NCBI RefSeq assembly: GCF_000970085.1
Contig: NZ_CP009506.1
Coordinates: forward strand, 2,666,001-2,730,000
Source of the DNA: Methanosarcina siciliae T4/M
Lineage (GTDB): Archaea; Halobacteriota; Methanosarcinia; Methanosarcinales; Methanosarcinaceae
Reading direction: 5' to 3'
DNA: 64,000 bases
The position numbers were made by a program, and so were the translations under genes. The notes under the pieces are model-generated. The model searched no databases, was not told the DNA's origin, and was given only the letters and a program-made list of their open reading frames with translations. Below, piece by piece: positions 26,337 through 36,347 of this stretch; position 1 is the first letter of the stretch; every line of letters starts with the position of its first letter.

Positions 26337-27479
26337 ATGATGAAATCAACGACCGCATATTATCTGAACCATTCAGGTACAAATTACGAAATAGGCCAGC
26401 ATCTGGGGAAATGGATTTTAGCGACGCCGGAAGCAGCAAGGAAACTGCAAGCGTCCCCAGGTATGTTTCCCGTTAGAACACAGGAAACAATCGCCGCAAT
26501 GTTTGAAATGTTTGATCAGTATTGTCCCGGTGTCAATGAAGAGATACAGGGTTTTGCCGATACGGTCGGCGTTGACCCGGCGCAGGTGTTGTTCTATTCC
26601 ATAAGCTTCTTTGCGCACGGATGTAATGTGATGGCGCTGAAGCCGGAGAAAAACCTGGAAGGACATACTGTTTTGGCTTATACCTACGATTTTACCGACA
26701 TATTGGAGGAGATGTGCCTGGCGACTACTTCCGTTATAGGTAAATATAGCCATACCGGTTCTCAGTGCAATATATTCGGGCGGGCCAATGGCATAAATGA
26801 ACACGGATTAGCTCTCTGTCAATCGTCTAATGGTATACCCGTAACGCCTATTAAAGGTTTAGGGTTGGATCCTCAACTTACTGGCTTGAATTTCTGGTGC
26901 GTTATCCGTGCTTTGCTGGAAAACTGTAAAAATATCTCCGAAGCTTTGGAATACCTGGAAAAGGCACCTATTTCCTATAATATGAATTTGATGATGGGAG
27001 ATGCATCCGGTGATATTGCGCTGTTTGAGAATCTCCACGGATTTAAGGCATATAAGATTGTAACTGGCTCAGATCAGGAAGGATTCCTCTGTGCCAGTAA
27101 TCATGCCGTTTTACCCGAAATGTTAGCGTGGGAAAATGGCCGCTTGAAGAGTTCGGTAAAACGTTTTGGGGTAATCCGAAACACTTTTACTGCCAAACGG
27201 AAAATCTCCAGAGAAGATATCAGACAACTGATTTCAACAAGCTATCCCCGAGGCTTATGCACCCATTTTTATGATCCACAGAACATGTTTGGAATGTTGT
27301 ATGGAGGCATTTTGGACATCGAGGAAAAGGCCATAGACATTACTTTTGGCACGCCACAGCATAACCCATGGAGAAGATTTGACGTGGGAGTAAAGGATAC
27401 AGATCAGGTTTTCAAGGTTTCCTTGCCTTATGAGCAGCCGCCAAAGGACTTTTTTGAAATGACGGAGGATACCGTCTGA
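26337..27479 (+). CDS. C45-type autoproteolytic acyltransferase/hydrolase
   Basis: A protein of about 380 residues in the Ntn-hydrolase fold group of acyl-CoA:6-aminopenicillanate acyltransferase and related amidases. The probable nucleophile is the cysteine of F-F-A-H-G-C-N-V-M-A (about residue 98), which would be exposed by self-cleavage. Other fitting features are Y-T-Y-D-F, G-x-N-E-H-G-L-A-L-C-Q-S-S-N and N-L-M-M-G-D-A-S-G-D-I-A. The ATG at 26337 (next codon also ATG) follows CAAGGAACC. No signal peptide is seen, which suggests action on an intracellular amide or conjugated metabolite. The substrate is not known. Single gene; the DNA after it is decayed. Confidence 0.82.
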   Translation: MMKSTTAYYLNHSGTNYEIGQHLGKWILATPEAARKLQASPGMFPVRTQETIAAMFEMFDQYCPGVNEEIQGFADTVGVDPAQVLFYSISFFAHGCNVMALKPEKNLEGHTVLAYTYDFTDILEEMCLATTSVIGKYSHTGSQCNIFGRANGINEHGLALCQSSNGIPVTPIKGLGLDPQLTGLNFWCVIRALLENCKNISEALEYLEKAPISYNMNLMMGDASGDIALFENLHGFKAYKIVTGSDQEGFLCASNHAVLPEMLAWENGRLKSSVKRFGVIRNTFTAKRKISREDIRQLISTSYPRGLCTHFYDPQNMFGMLYGGILDIEEKAIDITFGTPQHNPWRRFDVGVKDTDQVFKVSLPYEQPPKDFFEMTEDTV

Positions 27480-27589
27480 ATAACTAAACCGGAATGGAGT
27501 ATTCTACAGAGATATTTTAATAAAACCCAAAACTACTGACTTTTTCCAATATCGGAAGACATCAATTAAAGTAACCTTTTCAACTGCCG

Positions 27590-28320
27590 TAAGTTCGAGC
27601 AATTCTTCATCAAACCCGCTCTTTCAGATTGTTCAGGACTTTAATTTTCGTTTTTCGGGTGCTGTACTTTATCTTCCCAAAAAGGATTTCATCTGATTTT
27701 TCGTTTATTGCCGCAAGGTTGATTTCTTCTCCGACTTTCCACCAGCTTCCTATTTTTTCGAACTACATGGGGAGCAGTTCCCTTTTTCCTTCAGGGTCTA
27801 CAGCATGATTGTTTCAAAAGAGGGCCAGGATATTGAGGACACCTTGAAAGGCCGGTGTGGTTTATGATTTTGCCGGAAGTGACGTTGCCAAAAGAGATTG
27901 AGCGGATGATCGAAAAATAATATCCGGGTTCCTTGAGCTCTTCTCTGAGGATGAATTCGGCGTCTTTATAGAGAAAATCTTCTTTTTTCAAAATCCGGCT
28001 CTTTATGGTTTCAAAAATATCGCCTTCATACCCGAGGAGGTAGGCGGGAGTGCCGCCGAGAACTGCGTAAGTTTCGATCAGGTCTTTCAGGCCGGAGCCC
28101 GGGAAGAAGTCCTTCAGGCTCAGGAATTTTAAAGGCTGGAAGTCGAGTTTCTTTGTCCGCCTGCCGTAGAGGGAAGCGGAGTAGTTAATAAAATGTTTTT
28201 CCATCATTGCAATCGAAGAGCCGCAGACAAAGATTTTGCTCTCTGTGTTTTTGATTCTATGGTCCCAGTAGTCCTGTAAAACAGAAGAGATAGAACTTTG
28301 CGGTTTATGAACATCTGTGG
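27590..28320 (-). pseudogene. Archaeal ATPase (Arch_ATPase/DUF234 type), degraded
   Basis: On the minus strand a frame from about 28290 reads Q-D-Y-W-D-H-R-I then F-V-C-G-S-S-I-A-M-M-E and continues Y-G-R-R-T-K-K-L-D-F-Q-P-L-K-F-L-S-L, the sensor/arginine-finger part of archaeal P-loop ATPases. It runs on to Y-A-V-L-G-G-T-P-A-Y-L-L, breaks near 27860, and reappears in another frame near 27690 with E-E-I-N-L-A-A-I-N-E-K and I-L-F-G-K-I-K-Y-S, the nuclease-like DUF234 end. The Walker A portion upstream is gone. At least one frameshift and a 5' deletion make this a pseudogene. Confidence 0.75.
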
Positions 28321-28459
28321 CACCCTTTTTGGAATTTTCAGTTAGTATATAGCTGAGTAGCTTCCTTTACGATGCCCTTGTTTTCAATTCCTTTTTTCCA
28401 GCTTCCGGAGTTCTGGCTTTTTAGAAAAATTTATACAATTGAGAGTAAAATAAACCCTC

Positions 28460-30121
28460 ATGAAAAAGTACCCGGGGATTATTGTCGATGCCGTTTCCAG
28501 GCGGCAGTTCAAAGGCGAGATTACTGTTGAAGACGGGAAGATCATTCGTGTTGAAGAAAAGGAACACGATCATGAGCAGTACATCCTGCCCGGGCTTGTG
28601 GATGCCCATGTGCATATCGAGAGTTCCATGACCGTGCCTTCGGTTTTTGCCAGGATGGCTGTTGCAAAAGGTACCGTTGCAGTTGTTAGCGATCCTCATG
28701 AGATTGCGAACGTTATGGGAGAAGAGGGCATTGATTACATGCTTGAGGATGCGCAAAGATCCCCTCTGAAGGTCTTTTTTGGGGTGCCCTCCTGTGTGCC
28801 TGCCACACCTTTCGAATCCGCAGGGGCAGTCCTTGATGCGGCGGCTGTTGACCGCCTGCTGGCAAGGAATGAACTGTGTTACCTTTCCGAGATGATGAAT
28901 TTCCCTGGTGTGGTTCTGGGATTTCCTGAGGTAATTGCAAAACTGGAATCCGCAAAGAAGTACGGTAAAGTAATTGACGGACATGCGCCTGGCCTGAGGG
29001 GAACCGATCTTCAAAAATACATCAGGGCAGGAATTTCCACGGATCACGAATCTTTTACTTATGAAGAAGCAGCTGAGAAAATAAAGCTTGGGATGAAGAT
29101 CCTGATCCGCGAGGGGAGTTCAGCCAGAAATTTCGAAACCCTGTACAGCCTGATAGATGAATATCCCGAAGCGGTCATGCTCTGCACCGACGATTCCCAC
29201 CCCGATACTCTGATCTATGAAGGGCATATCGATAAACTGATCCGGCGCGGGCAGGAAAAAGGGCTTGACATCTATAACCTGCTCAGGGCAGCGGTGATCA
29301 ATCCGGTGGAGCATTACGGGCTCGATGTCGGGCTGATGCGTGAGGGAGATCCTGCGGATTTCATTATCGTGGACGACCTGAAATCCTTCAACGTGCTGAG
29401 CACTTTCATCGATGGAGAATGTGTTTACGAGAACGGAAAGGTTCTTTTCCCTGTAGAAAAAGTTCCTGCAAAAAACGTGTTCAAACGAAAGAAAATTTCA
29501 ATCGATGATGTAAAACTGGCTGTGCCTGCAGGGGAAATCGGGGACAGAAAGGGAGGAATGCGAAAAATCAGGGTAATCGTTGCCCGGGACGGAGAACTGG
29601 TCACAGGTCAGGAACTGATTCTGCCAAAAGTCGAAAACGGCAACCTGGTTTCGGACCCGGGGAGGGATATCCTGAAAATAGTCGTCCTGAGCAGATATGC
29701 GGATGACCCTGTCCAGATCGGTTTCATAAAGAACATAGGCCTGAAGAAAGGAGCAATTGCCAGCAGCATTGCCCACGACAGCCACAACATCATTGCAGTT
29801 GGAGCCACCGATAAAGACATAGTTGAAGCTGTCAACCGGCTGGTGGAAAATAAAGGAGGAGTAGTTGTGGGTACCGCAGAAAACCTTCTTGATCTCCCGC
29901 TTGAGGTTGCAGGCCTGATGAGTACCCTCGAAGGAGCCGAGGTCGCTTCCAGGTACCGGCTGCTAAACGAAGAAGCCCGGAAACTCGGAAACTCGCTTGA
30001 GTCACCTTTCATGACTCTTGCATTCATGTCGCTTCTGGTAATTCCCGAGCTTAAACTTGGAGACAAAGGCCTGTTTGATGTGACAAAATTCGAATTTGTC
30101 GAGCTCTTTTCAGAGGTATAA
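28460..30121 (+). CDS. ade: Adenine deaminase
   Basis: A 553-residue enzyme of the amidohydrolase superfamily that converts adenine to hypoxanthine in purine salvage. The metal and substrate motifs are G-L-V-D-A-H-V-H-I-E-S-S (about 48-59), D-G-H-A-P-G, S-T-D-H-E-S and C-T-D-D-S-H-P-D. The C-terminal domain has I-A-S-S-I-A-H-D-S-H-N-I and L-P-L-E-V-A-G-L-M-S. Length matches bacterial and archaeal Ade. ATG 28460 has no clear ribosome site, but AATTTATACAA about 30 bases upstream looks like a TATA box, so the transcript may have a very short leader. Cytosolic. Confidence 0.95.
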   Translation: MKKYPGIIVDAVSRRQFKGEITVEDGKIIRVEEKEHDHEQYILPGLVDAHVHIESSMTVPSVFARMAVAKGTVAVVSDPHEIANVMGEEGIDYMLEDAQRSPLKVFFGVPSCVPATPFESAGAVLDAAAVDRLLARNELCYLSEMMNFPGVVLGFPEVIAKLESAKKYGKVIDGHAPGLRGTDLQKYIRAGISTDHESFTYEEAAEKIKLGMKILIREGSSARNFETLYSLIDEYPEAVMLCTDDSHPDTLIYEGHIDKLIRRGQEKGLDIYNLLRAAVINPVEHYGLDVGLMREGDPADFIIVDDLKSFNVLSTFIDGECVYENGKVLFPVEKVPAKNVFKRKKISIDDVKLAVPAGEIGDRKGGMRKIRVIVARDGELVTGQELILPKVENGNLVSDPGRDILKIVVLSRYADDPVQIGFIKNIGLKKGAIASSIAHDSHNIIAVGATDKDIVEAVNRLVENKGGVVVGTAENLLDLPLEVAGLMSTLEGAEVASRYRLLNEEARKLGNSLESPFMTLAFMSLLVIPELKLGDKGLFDVTKFEFVELFSEV

Positions 30122-30281
30122 GATAAAAAACAGCTAGCAGAGAGTTCCTCTGCACTTTTCAGATTATTCTCTATTTTCAGATTATTTTCTAATCACTATT
30201 TTATATTAAACTAATTTTTCTATTGACTGTTTGATTATATTAATAAATGATAAGGTGTAATAATAAATTGGGTGAATTATC

Positions 30282-30473
30282 ATGTCTAAAATCATCAAAG
30301 TAACGGGTTTACTCTTAGCAACAGCAGGAATTGCTTATGCTGTAAAACATATATGGGAGAATAAGAAACAGCAATCGGGTTGGCACAAAATAAAAGTAGA
30401 AGAAAAAGAAGAGCGAGGAGAAGGAGAAAAAAGAACTGGTTCAAGGTATGGTTCCAATCCTGCCAAATATTAA
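30282..30473 (+). CDS. Small single-TM protein (63 aa)
   Basis: ATG 30282 opens a 63-residue chain with one hydrophobic helix (residues 6-21, G-L-L-L-A-T-A-G-I-A-Y-A-V-K) followed by a strongly charged Lys/Glu tail. The helix-plus-basic-residue pattern resembles the anchors of the small proteins at 9716 and 10073 (A-x-x-Y-A-x-K-K), suggesting a loose family. No ribosome site of note (TGAATTATC precedes). Function unknown. Confidence 0.55.
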   Translation: MSKIIKVTGLLLATAGIAYAVKHIWENKKQQSGWHKIKVEEKEERGEGEKRTGSRYGSNPAKY

Positions 30474-30591
30474 ATCGAATCTATTTCTGTCCGGACATTC
30501 CGTAAACCCGACTATAGTCCGTATTACGGAACAACAAAAGCTAAAAAAATTAGAAATACGATTCTCTTTTCTCCCTTTTTCCGATATTTTT

Positions 30592-31173
30592 TCAGCTTTT
30601 TCTGTCTTTTTCCACAAGTTTCAAAACATCAGCATTCGATGAGGTTTGGACAATCACAAACTGCTTGCTCACGGAAGCTGTTTTCTTTGCAGCGGTTTCC
30701 ATACAGAGCATGAGGATCTTCACTGCATCCTGCAGTTTGCTCTTTTTCGTCCAGTTATCCTTGAAATACTTGTTAGCTACCTGCTTTGTAAACTCGTTTC
30801 CGAAAGCTATGAAATTGCTGCTCTTCCCCTGTGAGATAAGCGTAAGTTCCAAGTCCCTGAGTTCGGCAATTGCATAGGCGCCTGCTGATGCATACAGCCT
30901 CCTTTTTTTAACGATCCCTCCTTCAACCGAGGAAACTTCCCCCACAAGGATGCCGTTTCTCTCCGAGACTTTGTTCTTGCAGTCCGTGACCGTTATTTTG
31001 ACCCCTGCCTCCTCTGCCTTTCTTGCCAGCTCCTCGTCCGTAACTATTGTGCCGTTGTATAGCTCTTTTTCAAGTTTTTCCCTGTCGGGCTTTTCCCCTT
31101 CGAAAGTTATTTCCCTCATGTCTCCGGCCATGATTGCACCGTTCTTTCCTATAAAAGCGATAACAAGGGTCAT
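30592..31173 (-). CDS. DUF2121 (COG4079) family protein of methanogens
   Basis: A 193-residue protein beginning M-T-L-V-I-A-F-I-G-K-N-G-A-I-M-A-G-D-M-R-E, a start typical of the DUF2121 family, which is largely confined to methanogens and has proteasome-like N-terminal features. ATG 31173 is preferred over 31194 for that reason; GGAGCA lies nine bases upstream. It is soluble, with alternating beta and helical segments and no catalytic residue I can defend. The conservation in methanogens suggests a core role, still undefined. Confidence 0.8.
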   Translation of the reverse strand: MTLVIAFIGKNGAIMAGDMREITFEGEKPDREKLEKELYNGTIVTDEELARKAEEAGVKITVTDCKNKVSERNGILVGEVSSVEGGIVKKRRLYASAGAYAIAELRDLELTLISQGKSSNFIAFGNEFTKQVANKYFKDNWTKKSKLQDAVKILMLCMETAAKKTASVSKQFVIVQTSSNADVLKLVEKDRKS

Positions 31174-31378
31174 TTTGCTTGCTCCAGAACACATTTTAAA
31201 GGAATCATCTGTCTTTAAAGTACCTATTTCTTATTTACATTTCTTATTATTTTAACTCTATAGAGAGACTTCAGGTGATGTAAATTTGTTTTAAATTTGT
31301 TTTTTCCACAAATCCATTTACATCTGGTCATCGATTGATGGGATCTCATAGGAATCTCATTTAGATTCACAGATATGG

Positions 31379-31408
31379 AAGCGCCTCTGCCAGCTTGTCT
31401 GACGGCCC
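31379..31408 (-). repeat. Dispersed 30-bp intergenic repeat (copy 2)
   Basis: Reverse-oriented copy of 3359-3388; similarity continues into the adjoining 25 bases (ATCTGTGAAT). Confidence 0.5.
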
Positions 31409-31511
31409 TTTAAAAAAAGCAGAAATGAAGTAAAAGAAGTGGTAAGTCAGCGTTTTCCCTGGTAACTATTGCAGGTTATTTTCTTCACAGCATCGGTTTG
31501 ATTTTTTTCAG

Positions 31512-31802
31512 TCAATATGTGACTTCAATAGAGTTTCCTTCTCTATCAGTCGCCTTTATCCTTATTAATATAGGTAAATAAAAATTTACAGTTTGGTGCA
31601 TTACATAATCATAATTTTTATTTTTGCAGGTCTTGGTTTCAGAAGTGTTATTCTCAGTAAATGTTGCCTTTTTTCTCTCAAAAGACGGTCTTTTCGGGCT
31701 CATTTCCGGAAAAGAGTGTCTTCTTGAGCTACGTGTTACTCCCATACAGGTTAAACACCTCACTTTTTTTCTCCTATTTCTGTGAAAAACATTTCCGATC
31801 AT
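31512..31802 (-). CDS. Doubtful small reading frame (96 aa)
   Basis: An open frame with a basic N-terminus and a C-terminal segment (I-R-I-K-A-T-D-R-E-G-N-S-I-E-V) that looks like a beta-strand pair of a surface-protein domain. There is no ribosome site and no known family. It may be a remnant of an S-layer-type gene. The rest of 31174-32043 shows nothing else. Confidence 0.2.
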   Translation of the reverse strand: MIGNVFHRNRRKKVRCLTCMGVTRSSRRHSFPEMSPKRPSFERKKATFTENNTSETKTCKNKNYDYVMHQTVNFYLPILIRIKATDREGNSIEVTY

Positions 31803-32043
31803 GAGTCCCCACTCTTCTTTACTCTCTTATTTTTCTGACTGATTATTTTGTAAATTTTTTATTATTGATGTATACTCTCTCACCGCATATATTTTTTTTG
31901 ATTTTTCGACAGATTAGACTTTAAAAGCAACTGTTTTATTATTTTACTCTTGATTTTTTAATCAGGCCTGCTGTACGGTTTCCTGAAGGTTTTGCAAGCC
32001 CCTGTGCATGGAACTTTGACTTAAAAATTGTAAAAACAAATTC

Positions 32044-32077
32044 CCGGCCCCCCTTCAAAAAAGAAAGGGGTGGCCGG
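32044..32077 (-). terminator. Strong stem-loop terminator of the flippase gene
   Basis: CCGGCC-CCCC-TT pairs with AA-GGGG-(T)-GGCCGG around a 9-base loop. On the minus strand it lies about 60 bases after the flippase stop and is followed by AATTTGTTTTTAC, a T-rich run. Confidence 0.65.
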
Positions 32078-32136
32078 TTCTCTCGAGTCTTCGGGAAAAG
32101 CTCTTCTTTACATTTTAAAACTTACAGTTTAAGGAC

Positions 32137-33684
32137 TTACAGTTTGAGACCAGGAGTTTTGAGGGCCTGTGCGAGGAGGATACCCATATTCTGCACAATT
32201 GTTTTCTTGATACCGTTTACCATATCCATTTCCATCTCATCAAGCACCTTTGCATACCGGATGGCAGCGAAGTACACAACCATAAAGGCTGCATATTCCC
32301 AGCTTGCCCCTGACAGCGGAAGCATTTCTCTTGCTGTGAACATTCCCACAACCAGAACAGCTCCTATCAGGGTCAACCTTCTGTACATCGGAGTAAACGG
32401 ATGCATGTGCTGCGACCTCCAGGCTCTCAGGGTCATTAAGACCTCTATGGATGCAAAGGACACGGAAGATGCAGCTGCTGCACCTATCATCCCGTACTGA
32501 GGTATGAGTATAAAGTTAAGCACGGCATTGATTCCTGCACTTGTAACCGAACACTTCATCAGGAAATCGGAGTCTCCGGATGCCATTATGGTGTGGTAAT
32601 TAAACCCGAAGTACGAGTTTGTTACGAACCCCAGGGCAAGGATGCGCAGAACCGTAGCCCCGCCTGCATAGTCTGCTCCGTAGATTTTTGTCAGGACGAT
32701 ATCAGGATATGCGAACATCAGGGCAAAGACCGGGAAAGTGAGCAGGAAGCACCACTTTGTCATTATCGCGTAAATCGAACCAAGAGGTTCGGTCCGGTTT
32801 TCTCCCCAGAGCTTTGAGGTTACGGGGATGTAAACGAAGCCCATGGAGCTGATTATCAGGGACAGGAACCCGACAAGAGGATATACTGCACTGTAAACTC
32901 CAACGACTTCGGCGGATTTGAAATAACCGAGCATTATTGTATCGGTCCAGGTCATGAGGTTGAGCAGGGTCGCGCTTATTAGCAGCGGGAACGAGTACCG
33001 GATCAGCTTTTTTGTGGGCTCGCTGAATTTGAGTTTCCATTCCGGCTTGATCGGAGGCTTTTTTATAAAGTAAACTGACATCACGCCGAAGGTAAAGACC
33101 ATTGAAAGCAGGTCTGCAAATACGACTCCTTTCAGAGACACCCCTAAAAACACGGCAGCTGAAGCAAACCCGAGCAGGGATACCGGCCTTACAATGTTAT
33201 AGAAGTACATGTTGACACTTGTACGGTCAAAGCCTCTGTAGATCGCTACTGACAGGTTCAGGAGTATGGTGAAAGGGATGGCAAAGATCATTATCCTGAC
33301 AACGGACAGGATTTTTCCCTGGATGTCAAACCCTTCTCCAGCCAGCCGTTCGAACAGCAGGGGTGAGACCAGCATGGAAAGCATCCCCGCAATAAGCCCC
33401 ATCAATATAGCCGAGATAATCAACTCGGGAATATTGTGCTCCTCGTGCCTGCCTCTGAAGTAGGCAATGTACCTTGGCACCCCTTCATGGAGTCCAAGCG
33501 TTGCCACGGCGCCTGTGATGGAGATTATCGTAAGGGCAAGAGAATAGGTGCCGAAATCCGTTGGCGAGAGATATGAAGTGAGCACTCCTTTGATTATGAT
33601 ATCAAGCAGCATTCCGATAAGTGTGCCTGCCAGGATCACTCCGGAACCTGTCACTATCCGGCTGACCGATTCGTTAACTGACAT
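32137..33684 (-). CDS. Polysaccharide flippase (Wzx/MATE-like)
   Basis: A 515-residue membrane protein with about 14 predicted helices in the layout of oligosaccharide flippases. The N-terminal pattern G-S-G-V-I-L-A-G-T-L-I-G and S-P-T-D-F-G-T-Y-S-L-A-L is typical, and the second half repeats L-x-G-Y-F-x-S-A-E-V-V-G-V-Y. The family moves lipid-linked sugar units across the membrane for cell-surface glycans or S-layer glycosylation. ATG 33684 follows GGACGGGAT. No glycosyltransferase sits next to it. A long, structured, gene-free region lies upstream and a strong stem-loop downstream, so it is monocistronic. Confidence 0.9.
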   Translation of the reverse strand: MSVNESVSRIVTGSGVILAGTLIGMLLDIIIKGVLTSYLSPTDFGTYSLALTIISITGAVATLGLHEGVPRYIAYFRGRHEEHNIPELIISAILMGLIAGMLSMLVSPLLFERLAGEGFDIQGKILSVVRIMIFAIPFTILLNLSVAIYRGFDRTSVNMYFYNIVRPVSLLGFASAAVFLGVSLKGVVFADLLSMVFTFGVMSVYFIKKPPIKPEWKLKFSEPTKKLIRYSFPLLISATLLNLMTWTDTIMLGYFKSAEVVGVYSAVYPLVGFLSLIISSMGFVYIPVTSKLWGENRTEPLGSIYAIMTKWCFLLTFPVFALMFAYPDIVLTKIYGADYAGGATVLRILALGFVTNSYFGFNYHTIMASGDSDFLMKCSVTSAGINAVLNFILIPQYGMIGAAAASSVSFASIEVLMTLRAWRSQHMHPFTPMYRRLTLIGAVLVVGMFTAREMLPLSGASWEYAAFMVVYFAAIRYAKVLDEMEMDMVNGIKKTIVQNMGILLAQALKTPGLKL

Positions 33685-35219
33685 GAGATCCCGTCCTTTA
33701 ATTCCTGGCTTCAGAGGCTTTTGGGAAAGCAGAGAGGGCTGTTGCCCTGCCAGTTACGATTGAAGGACTTTCGGTCGACCGAACTAAGTAAAAAGGGCTT
33801 CTTTCTGCAGGCTGCAGGAAATTAAAGCCCGATTCTTCAACCCTGCAAGTCTTCCCGGACATTTTCCCGGATAAGGAGATGGGATTTGGAGGAATGAGAT
33901 GAATAACAGGGAGATTATTAGCAGGAAGATACCTATTGGGCTGGATCGAAGGTTTGGGGATCGAAGGTTTGGATCGTGTGGAAAATTTCATTTCAGGGTT
34001 CAGGGTTTCAAAGTTTGCTGTTTCAAACTCCTTTAAACAGCTGCAAATCTTAAACATGCAGTGATGTCTGTCTTTTTGCTTGGTTCCCTGTTCGCCTGTT
34101 CTATGCTGAATTTTGAAGACAGGGTCTAAATAGGGTTTCTCTTTAACAATCGACATGGTTTTCTACGACCTTCTGGGCTGGATTGATTTAGGTCTTCGAT
34201 TGTATCCGGGGATGAAGTCCAGTTAGGGTCTGATCGAATCGAGGGTTTGGATTCCCCTCTGAATTTTGCAGGGAACGGGTGTCTTAGTACCCGGTGGAAG
34301 CTGGACTTACTTGCAGTACCCGGGAAATTGTGTGTTGGATTTTTCCCGGGTACTATCCCATAGGCTGGATCGTGATAGGGCCCCGATTTGTTAAAGTAAA
34401 CCGGGATGGCTTTTGACTCGGAACCGAATTTATGGTAGGATTCTGACAGAGTTCTATAGGGTTCTGTCAGATTCTCTGCCGATTCTGAATCTTTTAGGGT
34501 TGGGCTTTTGAGGACTGCTGCATATTTTCGCACAATAGTTGTTCAGGAAATTCTCAAACCATTGGAACAAGGCATTCTGAACAATGCATTTCCAACAAGG
34601 CATTCGCAACCTGTTAGATGGCGAATGGCTGATGAAAAGCAGCAGGGTATTTTTTATAATTTTGATCTATTTTTTCTTAAAACAGGAGAAACCTCAACTC
34701 ATTAAGTTTTATTAAATGTTTCTCCAAATTTTATTAGGTGTACCTTCTTGACTAAATATATAAATGTTTTGAATTGATTGTTTAATTATCATTATCGGGT
34801 CAAACTGCTACCTGAAGAAAAACTCATTTACAATGTCCTTCTCGAAAGGTCTGGCAGAGGGCTGGTTCTAAAGGTATAAGCCTGGGATTTTAAGATGTAT
34901 TTTGGAGCAATATCATGGTCCTGTTTCTGAAAATAAGTCACAAAAATCCGGACTGAAAACCAGAAAGTCGGATTTGCCTTTTTCGGACATCTCTAAACTT
35001 ATTCGTTATGTAAGGAAATTTCGGGTCCAAGAGGCATTTTTATGTAATTCTTTTAATTTACATACGGATGAAAGAGGATTTTCTTTGAGGGTAAATTTGA
35101 GCAGTAAAACCGTAAAAACATCATAATTTATCATTATAATTATTCTTTTAACCTTAGACTAAAATTTTCCAGATAGTATTCTCTTTCTTAGCTAATGTAA
35201 AAAAAGAGCGCAAAAAATG
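33685..35219. other. Gene-poor region with stem-loops upstream of the flippase
   Basis: About 1.5 kb with no gene that I can support: frames here lack ribosome sites and have repetitive composition. Its first 850 bases are richer in GC than other gaps in the window. It contains the perfect 13-bp stem-loop at 34315-34354 and a 9-bp one (TCTGACAGA/TCTGTCAGA, 34442-34471). Part may be a long 5' leader or an RNA gene. AAATATATAAATG near 34754 is a possible promoter element. Confidence 0.4.
34315..34354. other. Perfect 13-bp inverted repeat (stem-loop)
   Basis: AGTACCCGGGAAA (34315-34327) is perfectly complementary to TTTCCCGGGTACT (34342-34354), with a 14-base loop. No T-run follows on either strand, so a plain terminator is unlikely. 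Another AGTACCCGG lies 28 bases before the left arm and could compete for pairing. Candidate structured RNA or protein-binding site. Confidence 0.5.
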
Positions 35220-35247
35220 ATTTTCAGGCATAAAAATGCCTGAAAAT
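35220..35247 (-). terminator. Perfect 12-bp stem-loop with T-run
   Basis: ATTTTCAGGCAT and ATGCCTGAAAAT pair perfectly around a 4-base loop. On the minus strand it is followed by CATTTTTTGCGCTCTTTTTTT. It lies downstream of the decayed NosD-like gene, whose terminator it probably was. Confidence 0.65.
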
Positions 35248-35324
35248 GTGAAAGCCGGAAGAAAGTTTCAGCCATTCTTTCAGGTTATCAGTTATTTCTT
35301 AGTTGTCACCATTATTTCAGGCTG

Positions 35325-36056
35325 TCAGCCATTCTTTAGGCCATTATCATTCTTCCAGGCCAATGCGGACTTAATCCATTCTCCAAGCAGGTTGGCCATT
35401 TTTTCAACCTTGAAGCCGATTACAGGGTTTTCAATGTTCTTTTCAGTTGAATACCCGCTGTTGCCAACCCATAAATTAACGAATTTATAGACCTCGTCGG
35501 GAGGGAGTCCGGAAACAAATGTGGATTCATTCTTTAATTCCTCAACAATAGTTGTGGTCTTGCCTGCTGTCTTCCTGGAATTGAAGCTCACATACATAAC
35601 ACAGGTTGCATTCTTTGTGAAATCAAAGAAGAGCAGGGCCACCTGTATTATTGCTTTCAAACTTAGCTTCAGGAAGTAAGGCTACGCTTTCTTCAGTTGA
35701 TTTTCCAGTGGTAGATACTAGAGGGAAAGAATCTGCGTAGGTACTTTTCTCAAAAACGTATGCGATATCGGCAGTTCCGTCTCCATCCGCATCGGTTGCA
35801 GTATCGGAAAAGCCTGTTCCATCAGGTTTTCCCCAAAAGTTCCCGCCGATATAGGGGCCACCTGCAATGTTCGTGCCCGCGGTTTTTGCAGTACTGTACT
35901 CATTTCCCGTTCCGTTCTTAATTTCTCCATTCACGTTGTTAACAAAGTAGTTATTAAAAACGAGATTGTTATCACTCCTTGGACACACATAAAGCCCGCT
36001 AACGCCGTTTGAGGTAACATTGTTACCTGAGATTGTATTCCCGTCGGAATTTAGGT
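35325..36056 (-). pseudogene. NosD-like repeat / PGF-pre-PGF surface protein, degraded
   Basis: From about 36050 the minus strand reads N-T-I-S-G-N-N-V-T-S-N-G-V-S-G-L-Y, then L-V-F-N-N-Y-F-V-N-N and G-N-F-W-G-K-P-D-G-T-G-F-S-D-T, typical of NosD-like right-handed beta-helix surface proteins. Near 35640 the frame shifts to F-F-D-F-T-K-N-A-T-C-V-M-Y-V-S-F and V-S-G-L-P-P-D-E-V-Y-K-F-V-N-L-W-V-G, which is the PGF-pre-PGF domain. That domain ends early, before its usual K-S-W and anchor. The signal peptide and most beta-helix coils are missing at the 5' end. At least one frameshift and two truncations: not functional. Confidence 0.8.
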
Positions 36057-36347
36057 AAGTTAATTATTATATACTGTAGTTGTGCGACGGCAAGAATTCA
36101 TCTTTTATTAATTTATTGGAAACTGGTAAGTACTCCCTCCAGATATTAAAAATATAATTAAGGAATATATATCTTCTAAAAAATTTTATAGAAAATTTCC
36201 GGTAATTAAACAAAATATTTGGACCAAGTAAAGATCCAATTTAATGTCTCATTCCCTGATCCTGAAGATAAAAAAGAAGCATGGACACCGAACCGTTTAT
36301 GTCCATCTCTTATCTTTTAACTCTGCTTCGTGCGATACGGAGTACCG

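Noticed and set aside
33698..34533. Minus-strand frames upstream of the flippase
   Set aside because: Low-complexity Pro/Ser-rich translations spanning a stem-loop region; no start signals.
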